Shown piece after piece: positions 32,411 to 45,401 of a DNA stretch of 64,000 bases. The position numbers and the translations under genes were made by a program. The notes beneath the pieces are model-generated. The model saw only the letters and a list, made by a program, of their open reading frames with translations, was not told the origin of the DNA and ran no database searches. The number at the start of each line of letters is the position of its first letter. The stretch's first letter is position 1. Source of the DNA: Stenopsyche tienmushanensis (Eukaryota > Arthropoda > Insecta > Trichoptera > Stenopsychidae); NCBI GenBank assembly GCA_008973525.1, contig WACJ01000009.1, forward strand, positions 558,001-622,000, in the 5' to 3' direction.

Positions 32411-35400
32411 AATAATAGAGCTTTATTTTTTTTTTGCAATAAAAAATTGTATTTTTATTTTGATTGCCAACATTTTTAGACATTAATGTTGGTATGTTTG
32501 ATCACATTAAAAAGGGAACAAATTTTTAATTTTTGACTTCATTAAAATTATTGATAATTGATTTCTTATTGTTCTTGTAGTTTGATTATTCGCATGCCAA
32601 CTATCGTCTCATAAAGCAAACATGACAAGTGTTTAAAAGTTATATCTAGGTCTATTTTTCTTCATTCTTATTGTCTTCCCAAATTATAACATTAGTTGAA
32701 TGAACCACTTTAATATGAGTTTAATTGAATCACTGTTGAAGTTTAATATTATGCAGTTTAACCATTCTCTTACCATGATATGTATTTGGTACACAACACG
32801 AAATTTTGAACCCCGTATCTATTATATTGTATTTCATATCGATATTCGAGATCGATATTCGATGCAGTAATGTTAAAATAATTCTCATTTATTTCCCCAT
32901 TAATAATAACATTATTACAACTCGACTCAGTTGTAGTAAATACATTATCATCAAGGAAAGATTAATATAACGGTTAGTATAAAGTTTCTTATATTTGTTT
33001 ACATGTTTATGGATAGGTTTAAAAGAAGTTAGTTAAATAGAAATGTCCCATAAATTGGATGTTGATGGAGGTATTACCAACTAAGTTTTATTGTCCATTA
33101 TCAATAGTACATGAGCATTTTATATATAGGTAAATAAAATAAATAAGGAATGTGTTTCATATAAATTGTTGCTAATAGCACTAGAATAGTGCCCTTTATT
33201 TTGTCATAAAGGAAAAGTATGTGAAGAATTAATGTCATGGTTAGTTGAATACTATTCAAAGAGCTATGGAATGTAGTATGCTAGAAATTATGTTTAATAA
33301 CTTTGCAACATCAAGTGGACAGAACATGCAGCAAAGCAAATTAATGAAGTGTGGTATAAGAGTGAGCTGAAGAGGCCTTTATGGATTTCGTTTGATAATG
33401 GAGTTGGCTATAAATGTCATATTAAATTTGTCTATTTTGCGGCGATTTAATTTATTTTATATGAACTGACTTAACATTGGTTATTACTTAAAAAACAGCA
33501 ACAAAATTCTACATTCATTTGCTCTAAATATGAAATAAATCGATAGTCTACATATGGCACGTCCATATACACAAGGCTAGCAAATCACTCACCACAATAC
33601 CCTTATAAACAATGAGTCCTGCGCATGACTCGGCGATAAAACAGACCTCAATTCAACGGACAAATTTGCCCAGAAATGAGCAAAATTTTCGCCGCAAATA
33701 GGCTTTTTTTATTATTCTAATTCGAAAACGTCGGAACTGACGTGATGTAAATACAACTTTGCGAAATTGCGTGATAACATTCATCAATCTGAAGAATAAT
33801 GAAAAATTGTAGCATTTTATGTGGGATGCGATAGGGTATTTGCGAAACCTTTTACAGGCCGTTTCCTGTTTTCCAACGGAAATGGGAACCGATGATTGGT
33901 GCCCGACCCGGCAAACTCGTACGATTCTAATTTCCCTCGTACTGTCATTTTCACGTGCGCCCCTGTTCTTCTACACCCCCAACCCCATCCAGCCTAAACT
34001 TTCACCGCACCTCTTCCCAGGGCTTCTCAGCTAACTTTTTCGCCCAATAGCCGAGTGGAGGTCGTAAACACAACGATTTGTTATTGCCCAAACCGGGCCA
34101 AACTGAGATTTTGGCCTTACAAAAGATGTACTAATAATGGATAGATAAAATACGGGGTTATTTGTACACGGGGCCTCGGCTGCTCTCCCGCGAGATTTGA
34201 CTCTGATCCCACAATGTTTCTTATTTGTGCCGCACTTTAATCATTGTTAAATTAATAAAACCACAACCTGGCAACAAGTAACTTCCACAAAGCACACACA
34301 TCAATGACAATAACATGGGAACGAGCTTGATTGAATTTATAACCGACAATAGGTTTTATTAAAATTTATTGCAAAAGCATTCCAAATCCTTTACTGTATC
34401 ACAGCGCGAAATTTTCATCAATAAATACAATATATCAGGTAAGTCCAAAAGTTATATTTTCCTCCAATATCTACAGTTTCCCGCCATGTTACAGATAACT
34501 TTTTAATTCCATTACTGTGGAAAATATTGATTTTGATAGAAAAGTGTGTTTAAAAATTTTTGCAGTCTTTTTCGAATCATTATCATGATATAACACTTTC
34601 CTGACATTTTCTAGACTATTGATCCTTGACTGAAATTAAATTATAGATTTTTTAAAAATAAATTCCAAATTAAAAGTAGCATCTCCCCCCCCCCCCAATT
34701 TGATTTGTTGGCTCTGCTGGCTACCGGGGTCTAAATAATATTTCCTTAGAGATTTCAAATGACTTTACAGGTAAATATCTTTTTGAGTACTTGCCCTATA
34801 TTTAGTCTTTTTTTCTTCACTAGGACTAGAAAATGCATCTTAAAAAGGTTCTTATCTATGGTATATATTTCAACACACTTTATAAATGCAAAGAAAGCTT
34901 AGCAAAGATTAAACTACTCAATAGAAAACAACGAACCATTATGTTATCATTGCATAATCCTTCTATTTACATGCCAATTAGAATATCGCTGGATTTCATG
35001 ACAATATAATGCCATAGATAAATATTGAAAATGTGTTGGGTAATTGGCGGTGGTAATAAAAATAGCTATTGCATAATGCCAAAAAAAAGTTAGAATATCT
35101 TCCCCGTTTTATGAGAGATGAAATATGGAGTTCAACCACTTATTCTGCAATAAAAAAATATATGATGGATTCCAGTGCAACGTACAATTCAAATTTGCAG
35201 AAATGGTTGTCAATCTTTGAAGATATGATATAAAATTAAATAAACGTCGATGTTATCCATAGGGTATCTTATCTAAAAGTAGGATTTTCTCAATATGATA
35301 CAAGAGTTTTTAATATAAATATAATTTAATATCAAATATTTGCGTGTGCTCAAATGCTAATTCATAGGTGGTCAAATTATAGCGCAAATAATTCGACGAT

Positions 35401-37229
35401 TTCATAGTAAAAGTATGCGCACTTTTCTTTTGCATGTTTTATATAAAAATTGCATGATTTCTATCTTTCTGTTTATAATATATTTTTTAATACGAGTATA
35501 TTATGCGAAATACGTATGTCAGCCAAAAGTATGGTAAATTAACAGCAATTCAGACATGTAAACAGGTCTATTACTTCTTAAATAGTTGATTTGAAATAAA
35601 TTTTACACTTAAGCAAAAATATCAAATTATTATTTAGAATATTATAATCACCATCCGTACGTTTGTATGCAAATCGAAGCAGATTTTTACAGTCAAAAAT
35701 TAATTCGCTACAATTGTTCGCAAATTCTGCGACACTTTTCCGACGTGCCAGTAACAATTCCGAAAATTTATTCATCGATATTTCAAAGCTGGAACACAAA
35801 ACCGTAAATTACATTCAGTCTCCACGCATTGAATATCTCTAACATGGTTGTTAAATCTCACTCCATGTAACGTAAATCTGCAGAGAACGTGCTTTATATT
35901 TCATATCGAAGCGCTATTTGAAATTCCCGAAGAGATATTCAAATAATACATCAGAGTGCACTCCGCTATTTTTCATCACCGCCCGAAGAACACACGATGA
36001 AATCGAGAGAAATTCCTTGCTAAATGTATTAGTTCGAGAGGAGCCATTTAGGCGACATCCCCTACGACATCCGTAAATAAAACGAGTAAATACTTACAAA
36101 GTGTACCGGAAGGGATGAAAATAAAAAGAGCTAAAACGGGGCAACCGAAAAAAAATTGGCGACAAAAGTACAGGTATATGATTCTTTGACCCTTTTATTT
36201 GTATATCGCTATTTGGGACATTCGTCTGTGTTGGCCCTTTGAGTGGGCTCAAAAATTCCTCGAAGGCACTTATTTATTTATAGAATGTCTATCATATAAT
36301 TTTATTACAGCATAGGTACAACTTCTGAATATCGCTGAAGCGATATGCTCGCCCAATGAATAATTTCGCGATGGTTGGGTTTTTAAGTGCACAGATTTAA
36401 GGAAATGCAACGCTGAACTTCAGCTTTTGCTTGTCTACAGTAGGGTGGACACAAAGGACCTATATAGAGTATCCTTGTATTCCCTGACCATCTCATTAGC
36501 ATTTGATACTGGAGCTTTATGTTCGAGACAACCGGGCTGGAAATTCTAGAGTTTTGAGCGATTAGAATAGTTTTGCATATGTTTATAAACTTATACCAAA
36601 TGAAAATTTTATATATAACTAGCTTTAATTAAGCTATAGACATTCAACTATAAAATGGAGTTTTATTATTGTTAATAACAATTAATGATATGGTAATCTA
36701 TGAAGTTACCTATATTTTATAATTACTTAATATTATCAATATCATATCAAAATGCCAATTATTTGTTCTTATTTAAGCCAAAATTATTTTAAATACCCTC
36801 GTATTTATTCCAAATGTATGCAATTTATGTTCACATGAACCATGTTTTTAAATTTAATATTCAATCAATTGCCAAATGAATTATGCGTATCCCGGCTTAT
36901 GCTTATGATTTCAGGTTCATTTTCGAATACCTTACATGGAATACACTTTAAATTGGATCTTTTTGAACTATTTACATTTTTATTGCTTGCATTAATATAT
37001 ATTATTCATATTAGCATGCTTACATTGCCAAATACTGGATAAAACTATGAATAAATTCAATTTAGTTGATTCACCTAAGTAAAGCGTAGATCTTAATTTT
37101 TTCATAAAAATTATATAATTGTGCAGTAATTTGAAAATGATTTAAATTTGCGAATAAAAAGCATTATTCATTTGGAATGAATTACACATATTTAAAAATA
37201 TATGTTCAAACATATATTCAACACCATTA
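32411..37229. other. No gene recognised; repeat fragment and C12 run inside
   Basis: Mostly AT-rich. A GC-richer patch at 33820-34060 holds a 71-codon plus-strand ORF with no motif. A run of 12 C lies at 34685-34696. The stretch 34790-35010 weakly resembles the C-terminal part of a LINE ORF but is too decayed to call. A minus-strand ORF (35799-35578) is unassigned. Confidence 0.3.
32771..32955 (-). repeat. Second short repeat with the retrotransposon-like tail
   Basis: TACCATGATATGTATTTGG and the following AAATTTTGAACC match 10031-10079 and the terminal 3' UTR of the R1-clade element. Its distal end (GTAGTAAATACATTAT, then AAGGAAAG) also matches the end of the 10031-10145 copy, so both are one family with internal length differences. 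Confidence 0.6.
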
Positions 37230-37311
37230 GGTCGAAAGGGTAGCGAGCCGGAAGAAAACCTCATTTGGGTTAGATCCGGCCCGTTTGCAATAATTTGAGA
37301 ACCACTGATTA
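37230..37311 (-). repeat. hAT-like transposon end
   Basis: The reverse complement starts CAGTGGTTCTCAAATTATTG near 37310 and continues with CGGGCCGGATC, like the terminal repeats of hAT MITEs. No opposite end is seen. Confidence 0.5.
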
Positions 37312-37395
37312 AATTAGCGTGAAATATTTTTATTTTTATATATGCTTGTATATAAATTATTTTTAATGCATTGACATAGACAAATTCATATTGAC

Positions 37396-37433
37396 ATTTG
37401 TAGAATAATATATATATATCCTATTCTACAAAT
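37396..37433. repeat. 12-bp perfect stem with AT loop
   Basis: ATTTGTAGAATA (37396-37407) and TATTCTACAAAT (37422-37433) flank a 14-bp loop of mostly AT repeats. It may be a slipped AT microsatellite hairpin. Confidence 0.85.
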
Positions 37434-37546
37434 AGTCTTTAAGATTTACAAATGCATATATGAACTTACAATGCATGCATGCACATTTGGAACTATTGGT
37501 ATATATTGGTACATATATATACCAATATTCCCAAATATGAAGGTTT

Positions 37547-38109
37547 TCATTGAAAATACGAGGCTTTTAAGCATGCACCGTTGGTAGGTGACAAAATCGA
37601 TTTTCCATTACGATGACAGACCAGAGTTAGAAAATATGATTCCGCGTAAGAGCACGGTCTCGTGTGTCTGTGTTCACATACAGGACATAAAACCCTTTCA
37701 CGTGTGAAAGTATCAAAGTACTTTGTGAGGTAAGGTACACAGATGGCCGACCAACAAGTTGGCTGTGCGGTCATTATTCGTGTGTTTATAACTCACTTCC
37801 AGGGTTCGTGTTTCTACCTGGTCCTCCTAGTTGAATACTCGTTTGTCGGAGGGCGCAGATGTCGGAGTGAAATTACACTTTGTACGGATCGGGGTTGCTT
37901 TTGACCCCCTCGACAGGACAGGGGTTGGAAAAGCTGGCGATGTCTTTTCCTTTGGTCGTACAGAGGTCACGGCCCGCACGAAGAAAACCGAATTTCTGCA
38001 GGAAATCACCGGACAGCATCGTGTCATTCAAAATTTTGGCCACAGGGCGACTTTGCCATGCGATAGGGTGTTCATGTAAACCCCATGCACTCATGTAAAT
38101 TTTAAACAA
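37547..38109. other. GC-richer island with overlapping ORFs, unassigned
   Basis: This stretch of about 560 bp differs sharply in composition from its flanks and is open in several frames on both strands: plus 37831-38079 and 37880-38098; minus 37774-37547, 38027-37827 and 38109-37873. I recognise no protein in any frame. It could be a host exon cluster or part of a GC-rich retrotransposon. Confidence 0.35.
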
Positions 38110-41100
38110 TGCAATTCTTCTGCTAAATACAAGTAGTCATATCCATTTTATAAATAGTAGTCATGGTAGTTTGGGCTGTATTTATCATATCATATTTCGA
38201 GCGATTCAGTTCGAATTTAAGAAGTTCATAGTAAATAACTCTATTCAAATTCCATTAAGTTTGTTTTATTATCCGGAAACAGTTTGTGCGGCATCTAATG
38301 CTTTTTCAATGAACGATTAATGTTAAAGATGAGATTTTCTGTGATAGTTCTTCTATTGACTGACGAGATTCTGATTCAGTTTAAGAACGCAGCATATTTT
38401 CATAAATATTTGAAATTCGTTTTGATTTAAGCCAAAATTGACATCTATTTATTATTAAGATTGTTCTATAAATTTTATTGATGGTGTGTGTGATTTTGGA
38501 GGCATTCAAGCCCTGAACAAGAAAAATCGGGATATAAAGTGAAAGACAAAACAAAATTAAACGAGAGTATGCGAAAATAATGGATTTCGTTCGAAAAGAT
38601 CTAATATTAATATAAACATCCACATTCTATCCATCTCATTTTCTCCAACAATATAAATGTATATTGAATGCCATCCGATCCAATTTCGTTCAGTTGCACT
38701 TAGGGACCCTCAGGAGCATTTCATCCTTCTTCAACTCAGTTTGATACGAGTGTTAGTAAATGTAATAATCACACTATTTGATGTGTTAAGTAACTATAAA
38801 ACATCTATCATGAATACATTAAAATGCCACTAAATACTCAATATTTCATCTGGCGAGTATAGAAATCATCTAAAAAAATAAGGATTTCAGTTCCCTGCCT
38901 TTAAAAACTGATATGCTTTGAAAGGTGTAAGTCAAGTATAACAATTAATCATCATATTGAACGATTGATATTTTATTGTTATATTTACTTGAAAATATAC
39001 TTTGATGTTTGGCTCATTTTCATATTTGAATTAGCAAATACTAGCTAGAATAACTAGAATAATACAAACATTGGCAACGTTAATAAAAGCAATATATCCG
39101 AGAAATTTGAGTACGAACATGAGCATATTTAAAAGTGACACTCTATATTTTCTATTAAAAAGGCTTTTAAATCCATTTCAATTGCTTGATAAATTCATAC
39201 AGGCATATCAATAGCCATGATTGAAATTATGCATTCAGAGTTTTGTATCGGTTCGGTATAAATATGTCGTTAGAGACTATATTCATTTTGCGTCGCCACT
39301 TTAGGGCTGTAATTACTGTCAAATTCAGGCATTAATTCATTCATAAAGCTGTTGAAATTTCGGTTATTTGGATACTTCTGTTGCGCAAGGTTTGAAAGGG
39401 ACCTTTCTGCGCCCGTAGGCAACTCGCTCCCTTACTAAAGATGGGTAGAAATTCGGCGGTCCTAATTACAGCAGAGAATCGAGATGCAAATCTACATAAT
39501 TTCACAGCGATTGGACGTCTGACGAAAGAAAAATGACGACAAACCCTCACCCCCCAACGACAAACGAATTAATGTTGCAGACCTTAGGTGAGAGAGACGA
39601 CGTGATCAAATCTCCGGGATTCGACGACATTTCAAGATTGAAACAATAAATTCCCGATCCCTCCCCAGTTTATCATGGCGACGAGTCGAAGCATCAGTTC
39701 TTATAATAAACTGCTAAAAATGTGAGCGCAAGATTGGCGTTGTTATCTTTTATGTGGGAGTCGACTTATGGTGTTCGCTGTCGCTTTATTTATGATGTTT
39801 AAAAAAATATAAAAGGAGATATAATTTGAGCTCTGGCCACCGGAGTGCTATTATTTCAGGTCAATATTTAATAGAGAGGATGTAATGAGGTTAAAGCAAA
39901 GATAACATATGGCCCTATATGGTCGTTGGGGCTACAATTAGGAACCGCTAGTCCATGCGAAATTTATTGACAGTTCATAAAAAGCATAAAATCTCGTCTT
40001 TATTACGGAATATACTGTGGTATATAGAATCAATATGACATAGGAAAACGGCATATGTCATATGAAACAAGTAAAGTTCTACACATAATAAATTTAAATA
40101 AAAAATATTAAAGTAGATCTAAATAAAATGAGTATATTAAAATTATTATGTTTTGGTTTCCTTTGTCATGATGAAGTGATGATGTTTTTATAATAGCCAA
40201 ATATTTTATTTTTGGAGCTGTCTCCACCAACAGTGTTTAATGTTCTATTTTTGGTAAAATATCCGTGATTTTCGGTTAATTGCTTTCAGCTGAAGGATCC
40301 GCAGTATGAAGCTGAGCATTTGTTAAGTTCGCTCTTAAATTTAATGCTTACTTTAGTGGACTTTAATTTAAAAAATATAACTCAAATTGTTCGTCCTTGG
40401 AATATTGATTTATCCCAGAAACCATTTCTATCAAATTTTCTTCATCAGTTTCCTCTTCTACCAGCTGTCTTTGAATGTCTTCGATTTTCAAATCGTTAAA
40501 TGCATCCACTCCCATGGAATAAGTTTTACTATTGCATCCACTATGTTTTCATCGAGCTCGATTAAACTTACACGTCTAACTAATTCTGATCATAAATAAT
40601 TTCTGTATGCATTCAATGTTGATGGTCTTATTTATTTAATGGATAAAGTTATCAGGTTAATATACACTTCAAAATCGTAAAGCGTTTCCATGCCTCCATG
40701 ATTTCAGTGGATTAATCGTCGACCTAGTTGAAAATTCATCGCAATGATTCCCTGATGTAATTAGTTTTAAATGTAGTTATGATTCCCTGATCTAATGTTT
40801 GATGTAATAAAGTTGAATTTGACGACAGTAATGTTATTTAGATATTTGAGTGACTCAAATCTTTGGTATGTCTTGATGCATTATGCTAGTAATTCCCAAC
40901 CTCTGTGCCGCGACAGAGTGGTGCATAATGATTCTACTTGTGCAACAGCAAAAATTTTTCATAGGAAATAAAATTACATCAATGAATTCGTTGGTAATTT
41001 TGAGCAACCGAAGCAAGAATAAAGAAGTTAATAATTAAGCTCCTGTAGAAATAAGCATTGAGTTTGATCCCTAAATTCTATTCAAAAAGATAAAACTAAA

Positions 41101-41360
41101 TATAATAAATATTTCTATCCTCGTCCCTGCAACCCAAACTTCATTTCACCAAACTAATATGCGCCAATATGGTGCACATACAATATTTTTACTATGACTT
41201 GAAATGGCTTTTAGTATTTCCTTTTATGGGATTATTACCAACCATTTTTACATGGTTTTTTACAGCAAATATATGTTTTAAAAATGTGGTTGCCAGCCAT
41301 ACCTCCACGGCTTAACCGAGAGACTACTTACAGGTCCTGCGAGACTACCTACATTTTTAC
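38110..41360. other. No gene recognised
   Basis: AT-rich sequence with a GC-richer patch at 39340-39700 containing a 69-codon minus-strand ORF (39550-39341). A plus-strand ORF at 40387-40599 is AT-rich and probably chance. Confidence 0.3.
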
Positions 41361-41474
41361 TATGCCTATGTTATTTCCGCAAGTGTAAACAGTAAGTTGA
41401 CAAAGTTTTATCGTAATCAGATGAACAGCATGGGAGCGCATTCAATACGGACAAACAAACATTGATTTTTTTTT
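41361..41474. repeat. 112-bp repeat family, unit 1
   Basis: The unit starts TATGCCTATGTTATTTCCGC, includes ATGAACAGCATGGGAGCGCA and ends ACAAACAAACATTGATTTTT. Units 41482-41573 and 45289-45401 share this order in the same orientation. Confidence 0.85.
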
Positions 41475-41481
41475 ATTAAAC

Positions 41482-41573
41482 TATGCCTATGTTATTTGCG
41501 CAATTTTCAGCAATAAGTGAATAAAGTTTTATTGCAATCTTATGAACGGCATGGCAGCGCATTACATACGAAC
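41482..41573. repeat. 112-bp repeat family, unit 2 (truncated)
   Basis: This is a near-tandem second unit, TATGCCTATGTTATTTGCGC to ATTACATACGAACA, lacking the ACAAACATTGA tail. It lies directly upstream of the DD41D transposase relic. Confidence 0.85.
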
Positions 41574-41587
41574 ATTTTTTTTACATT

Positions 41588-42100
41588 TGGGACGATACCA
41601 ATCTAGACGAGATTCACCAGCACCAAATGCATTCCGAGAGAGTCTTTGCTTGGTGCTGATTTTGTCTAAATTTCTTCCAAAACAATACTTTTCCATAATG
41701 ATGAATGCTACAGATCGATGATAAGCAACTTCTTGTGGCTTAAACTAAATGATATGGATGTCGATGACATGTGGTTCTAATAGGATGGCGCTACACAGCG
41801 CATTCCACGATGGATATTCAACACGAGCCATTTGAAGGCATGCTTATATCGTGCAACGGCGATGTGAACTGGTCACCGAGATTGTGCGATTTAACGCCTA
41901 TTTTAGCAGTCCTTGTTGAAAATTATTTTGATACAATTAAAAGTTTATATCAGTTTGTTCAAACCAAGACAAAAATGTTGTTTCCACAAATAATCAAAAA
42001 GCGATTCACAACTGAGTTTGTCTATGTTAAAATTTGCATTGCGAAAAACTCAGTCTTAAGTCACTGTAAACAAAATAAAATTATTGGTAGAAAATCATAG
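41588..42100 (+). pseudogene. DD41D-type Tc1/mariner transposase relic
   Basis: The plus strand encodes DDTNLDEIHQHQMHSERVFAWC (about 41591-41657). After stops comes DMDVDDMWF at about 41755, then in another frame DGAT (second catalytic Asp), and in the ORF from 41771 TAHSTMDIQHEPFEG, ISCNGDVNWSPRLCDLTP and NYFDTIKSLYQFVQTK. The phrase NGDVNWPPRSCDLTPLDFFLW with 41 residues between the last two acids is the signature of DD41D transposases. Here the final LD has changed, and stops and shifts break the frame. Terminal repeats were not found; the adjacent 112-bp units might be related to them. Confidence 0.68.
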
Positions 42101-43654
42101 CACTTTTGTATTAGAAACAATTAAATATTGTTAATGCAAATAAAAAAGATTTCATTGTATCGCCAACACTATATTAATGCAATATCCACTCTTAAGGGTT
42201 TTATAGAGTTTAATTTAAAAAGTACCAACAGGGACTAAAAGCTCGCCTTTGTTTTTTCCACGCAGGGAATCTTCCCTAAAGCGCTGTATATTTTCGGCGT
42301 ACGTGTTTGAACCTAATGAGGTTCTTTAATGTCAAAGCGATATTAAGCGATGTTAATGGTGAAAATGATGATGTTCTCATGGTGACAATTAAGCATCCAC
42401 TCAATAGTTATTTGGTCGCTTTTAAAAAGGCCCGGGCCATGGTTCGGCTCCTCTTTGGCCCGCCGGTTCTTTCATCTGTACGGTCATTGGGTGGCCACGC
42501 AACAAAAGCCTCACCCTCTAGTGCGGACACGAACCGTTTCTCATTCAACTTTCGGAATATCATTATGTGGTCATTAGCATGAAAAAGCGGGTATATAATT
42601 TGTTATTTTTCCGCCGGGATAATCGCTGAGTCGGCCCCTTTTGTCACCCCTTCCATCTTTTCGGCGAAAGGGGGAGATGTCCACAAAATCCAGCGCCGAT
42701 CCCACTCGGACTTCATTATTCCGGAGCGGAGAGTGGGCGTTGACCGTTTCAGGGTTTTAAAGTTAAACATTCAACAAGGGAAAAATCAGTCGAAAACCTG
42801 AAAATAATTACTGTTTAAATACACGAATACGAATTACTTAAGGCGGCCGAGGAGATTTTTTTCGCTGTATTAAATTAAAATATCGCTATGAATCGTGTAT
42901 AAAGGGAATAATGTATTCCGTGGATATATGATTTCTAGACGTGCAAATGAAATCGTATCAATTGGGTTGAGAGCATAAAATAATATTTTGATAAGAATAA
43001 TCTGTATAATATATCTTAGTTATGGAATAATATTCAACCATTTTCAAATATTGGAAATTCTTGTAAATCTATATCTGAACTATTTATCAACTGCTTTTAT
43101 AACTCCAAAACTTATCTAATAACTTACTTATTTTACAAAGTGCCGAAATAGTGCATTAGATCCTGATCCATATCAAAAAATTGGGAACTATGAAGGATCA
43201 ACTCATCCTAGTTCGCTCACTTGTAAACGTGCGGCACTTTTGCTGATCTGTTCATGCGAAACCACATGTTTTCAGTTTAAGAATTTATCGCAAAAAGCAT
43301 TATTTTAGTTTTATCGAAATATGGAGTTACTAATGATCCACACAAGTAACATATTCAAGGATATAAATTAAGCATATTGATATGGTTTTAATAACATTGG
43401 ATTTATCATTTTTGTATTTTATTACGATGGTACATGCGCAATAGGTTGAAAACTACCCTTATAATTAAAAAAGTAGAAAGTAGTAAAAAAAGTAGATCCA
43501 TTCAAATATTATAAAATATTCGTCTCTTCGTTTAAAATTTAAATGATGAGTTTATGGCCAAAAGTAGTGTAAAGTCATTTAATGAAAATGAAAATATTAA
43601 TATATTATAAGTCATCAGCTTCTTTTAAAAATCGGCATTTGAGATGAGCCCTAC
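42101..43654. other. Unassigned, with GC-richer patch
   Basis: A GC-richer section at 42240-42760 carries a 91-codon plus-strand ORF (42307-42582) with no motif I recognise. The rest is AT-rich and without candidate genes. Confidence 0.3.
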
Positions 43655-43954
43655 TGCAAAAGATTATAGGCATTCGACATGTGGTGCTTCCGCAGAAAGC
43701 TAAGCATTTCATGGATGAAGCACATGAAACATGACAGAGCTTCTGTAAAAAAGTCGGAAGCTTTTGGATACGATTGTAAAAGACAAAATAGATGGCAAGC
43801 AATTGTTCGTTTGAAAGAGGTTCTCGTGGTTACGGAGCATCTGCAATTGGAGCGCTTTCAGAGTGGAAAAGCAGTTTCATCTCGCCAAAAACATGGACCA
43901 TTTAGATGCCTATGTCTGCATGCGAAGAGAAGCATCAACACAGAGTCATCTTGA
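43655..43954 (+). pseudogene. Non-LTR ORF2 C-terminal relic
   Basis: The frame contains AFDMWCFRRKLSISWMKHM (about 43670-43726). This fits the conserved stretch after the reverse-transcriptase thumb in many LINE proteins (EAFEMWCYRRMLRISWTD). The rest of the 91-codon ORF is not recognisable, and no catalytic motif is present. It is a small dead fragment. Confidence 0.5.
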
Positions 43955-45288
43955 ATTTGGATATTCATGAAAAATTAGGTCATCCCATAAATTACGTGTG
44001 TTTCACAAGATCAATGTGTTTTCAGATCAATCAGATGTGTTTTACTTTGTGATCTCCATCATCAATACAGTAATAGCTGTTATACTTTAAATATTGTTAT
44101 CATAAGTGAAAGATTGAATTGGTTACTATGTTTTTGGCTTGAGTACTAAAGACTTGAGAAAATAATCTAGACGCCCCTAGAAATTTGATAATGGTGTTTC
44201 CCAGACAGTAGACGATAATAGAACAAAATCCTATTGTAATGGTAGAAGAATTAGCCGAGTGACTTCTATTGTCCTATTTAATAATGCAGCTAAATGATTA
44301 TTTGCAAATTATCAGTGCTCAATTGGTAACTGTGAATAACTGCGATTTTAAATAAGAATTATAAGCGCTGAAGATAATCAGTTGATTGCAAAGAAATATC
44401 ATATCCACAGCTAAAGATTACGCTTTCTATTGGTGATATAGGAATAGAATACTTTCTAATATCTGAAAAAATCGATCAAAAGGATGTATATTACCGATAA
44501 TTGGATACATCTTAATAATAAAATAAAGAAAAATTTACTATATTGTTCTAATCAGATTTGTCATTTTTTTGGTACTCTTCAAATCCATATTATTACTCAT
44601 CATTCCAGCATTTCACGAATATCTTAACATGACGCAAAATATACACGGAATGCATTTGTTGTAAGAAATAGTGCACAAAATCGTGTTTTTTTTCTCCTAA
44701 ACGCCATAAATACCGTTAGCACAGATTTGTGCGTTTAATCACTTCTCAAATTTACACGCACAAGAAAACACGTTAAACTTTAATACTATTCAAACGTACT
44801 GATTTACGATATTGTATACAAATGTTATTAAAGTTGTATTTAACTAAAATGTTAATAAAATAAAAATGATTGGCTAGTTCTAATGGATTAAATTTTGTAC
44901 AAAAGAAATAGATTACGAATCTACATGGTGGCTCAAAATTTGTACAAACATTTTTCTATACGAATGATTTTTATGCATACATATTTCAGCCAGTCTGAAA
45001 GAGCTTTTTTATAGGTTCTCTTTTTCATTACTTATTATTATTTTGCTATTGAAAATGAATATTCGCTGAAGAAAAAATATAATTTTCTAACAAAACTAAA
45101 AGCAATATTTTATTGATAGCTAGCTGTGTAGAAATATCATTTGAAATTTGAAAGATTTATCTTGTATAAATAGGAATGATTGTTAGAAATAAATGTATTT
45201 TCTTTCCGATAGTGAATGCGTTTGTTGTTTGAACTTTGGCGATGGTCTATGGTACGACATACGAGCCATCGTCTGTAAGCTAATTATG
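43955..45288. other. No gene or repeat recognised
   Basis: AT-rich sequence without notable ORFs. I see nothing to annotate. Confidence 0.5.
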
Positions 45289-45401
45289 TTATGCCTATAT
45301 TATTTGCGCAAGTACTAATAATAATTTGACAAAGATTTATTGCAATCGAATGATCGGTATGACAGCGCATTAAATACGAACAAACAAACATTGATTTTTA
45401 T
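45289..45401. repeat. 112-bp repeat family, unit 3
   Basis: This is a solo unit in the same orientation as the units at 41361 and 41482, with TTATGCCTATATTATTTGCG at its start and AACAAACAAACATTGATTTT at its end. Confidence 0.85.

Noticed and set aside
34425..34450. Recursive-splice or donor site at ATATATCAG|GTAAGT
   Set aside because: It has a perfect donor string but no pyrimidine tract before it and no open frame ending there.
34790..35010. LINE ORF2 C-terminal relic
   Set aside because: There is only a vague resemblance (LKKVLIYGI and nearby) with no diagnostic motif; too weak to annotate.
41361..41573. Possible CRISPR-like array of repeats
   Set aside because: There are only two near-tandem units of about 100 bp with almost no spacer, in a eukaryotic transposon setting.
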